NCBI RefSeq assembly: GCF_036077095.1
Contig: NZ_CP107960.1
Coordinates: 1,798,001-1,862,000, forward strand
Reading direction: 5' to 3'
Length of the DNA: 64,000 bases
Source: Streptomyces sp. NBC_00376
GTDB lineage: Bacteria > Actinomycetota > Actinomycetes > Streptomycetales > Streptomycetaceae
Positions 63,592-64,000 of the stretch are shown here, one piece after another. How positions within the stretch are numbered: position 1 is the first letter of the stretch; every line of letters starts with the position of its first letter. The translations under genes were made by a program, and so were the position numbers. Below the pieces are notes generated by a model. That model was not told the DNA's origin and ran no database searches. It saw nothing but the letters and a program-made list of their open reading frames with translations.

Positions 63592-63825
63592 TCAGGCGTT
63601 GGCGCAGTTGTTGCCGAAGGCGGGGTTGAGCAGGCCGATCACGTCCACGGTGTTGCCGCACGCGTTGATCGGGACGTGGACCGGGATCTGGATGGAGTTA
63701 CCGGACAGCACGCCCGGGGAGAGGGCGGCGCCGCCCTCGGCGCCCGAGTCGGCGAAGGCGGGGGCGGCGGCACCCATCGCCATCAGGGTTCCGGCGGCGA
63801 TGGCGGCAACCTTGGTGTACTTCAC
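63592..63825 (-). CDS. Short chaplin
   Basis: 77 residues, GTG start at 63825 after AAAGGGAAC. Signal peptide VKYTKVAAIAAGTLMAMGAAAPAFA and one chaplin domain: SGNSIQIPVHVPINACGNTVDVIGLLNPAFGNNCANA, with the two disulfide cysteines. Short chaplins of the ChpE-H type assemble into amyloid fibrils that lower surface tension and coat aerial hyphae and spores, where rodlins arrange them. No sorting signal is present, as expected for the short class. Confidence 0.94.
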   Translation of the reverse strand: MKYTKVAAIAAGTLMAMGAAAPAFADSGAEGGAALSPGVLSGNSIQIPVHVPINACGNTVDVIGLLNPAFGNNCANA

Positions 63826-64000
63826 TTTTGTTCCCTTTCTTCGACGGAGTCCGAAGCAGCAACGTCTTTCGTGCCGCACGAGCGCAATCGTGATCACTCG
63901 TAACTCCGCCGCTGTAATTCATAACGATTTAAGACCGCGAGAGAAACTCGTCAGCCAGAAGATTCTCGGAAAGTCGCCCGAATGACGCAATACCGATCTC

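Overview
The window reads as chromosomal DNA of a Streptomyces species. It has very high G+C, third-position G/C-biased genes, frequent GTG starts and GTGA/ATGA overlaps. It also carries streptomycete-specific surface proteins (two rodlins and a short chaplin), a DmdR/IdeR-type iron box, and one TTA (bldA-type) leucine codon in an anti-sigma-like kinase gene. I see no rRNA, tRNA, CRISPR array, insertion sequence or prophage.

Layout. 0-4.5 kb: a glycerol-3-phosphate unit, with the end of a GlpD-type dehydrogenase, an alkyl-DHAP-synthase-like flavoenzyme, a GlpP-type antiterminator behind a perfect 19-bp hairpin, a small monooxygenase and a zinc alcohol dehydrogenase. 4.5-7.9 kb: SnoaL-like, RibD/DHFR-like and DinB-like proteins and an MFS transporter. 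7.8-12.6 kb: a complete urease operon, ureA-ureB-ureC-ureF-ureG-ureD, without ureE. 12.6-16.4 kb: a large secreted subtilase. 16.5-25.5 kb: a purine catabolism block with XdhC, an NCS2 purine permease, three-subunit xanthine dehydrogenase and a divergent PucR regulator. 25.6-31.1 kb: a helical-repeat protein, a GntR regulator, an iron-box-controlled FhuF reductase, a DUF2637 membrane protein, an anti-sigma-like ATPase, and a secreted RNase Sa followed by barstar.

31.2-42.6 kb is the most coherent accessory block: a secreted M9 collagenase divergent from an aminopeptidase P, then a GntR regulator and a trans-4-hydroxyproline degradation operon (epimerase, three-subunit D-hydroxyproline dehydrogenase, DapA-like deaminase, ornithine-cyclodeaminase-like reductase). 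Together these could take collagen to free hydroxyproline and on towards 2-oxoglutarate. A 9-bp palindrome ATGTSACAT, or a half of it, lies at almost every transcription-unit start here. I propose it as the operator of the local GntR protein. The core ATGTSAC is also over-represented more widely, densest at about 33.7-47.3 kb and absent after that as far as I could find by eye.

42.7-64 kb: a GH38 alpha-mannosidase, a PoxB-like ThDP enzyme, a PP2C-fold protein that seems to have lost its metal ligands, a second large subtilase with a divergent TrmB/LuxR-type regulator, a DUF456 membrane protein, a GH95-like glycosidase, an Ada-AlkA fusion that seems to lack its glycosylase aspartate, RsgA preceded by a possible leader peptide, a DUF5949 protein, and the rodlin/chaplin aerial-surface cluster.
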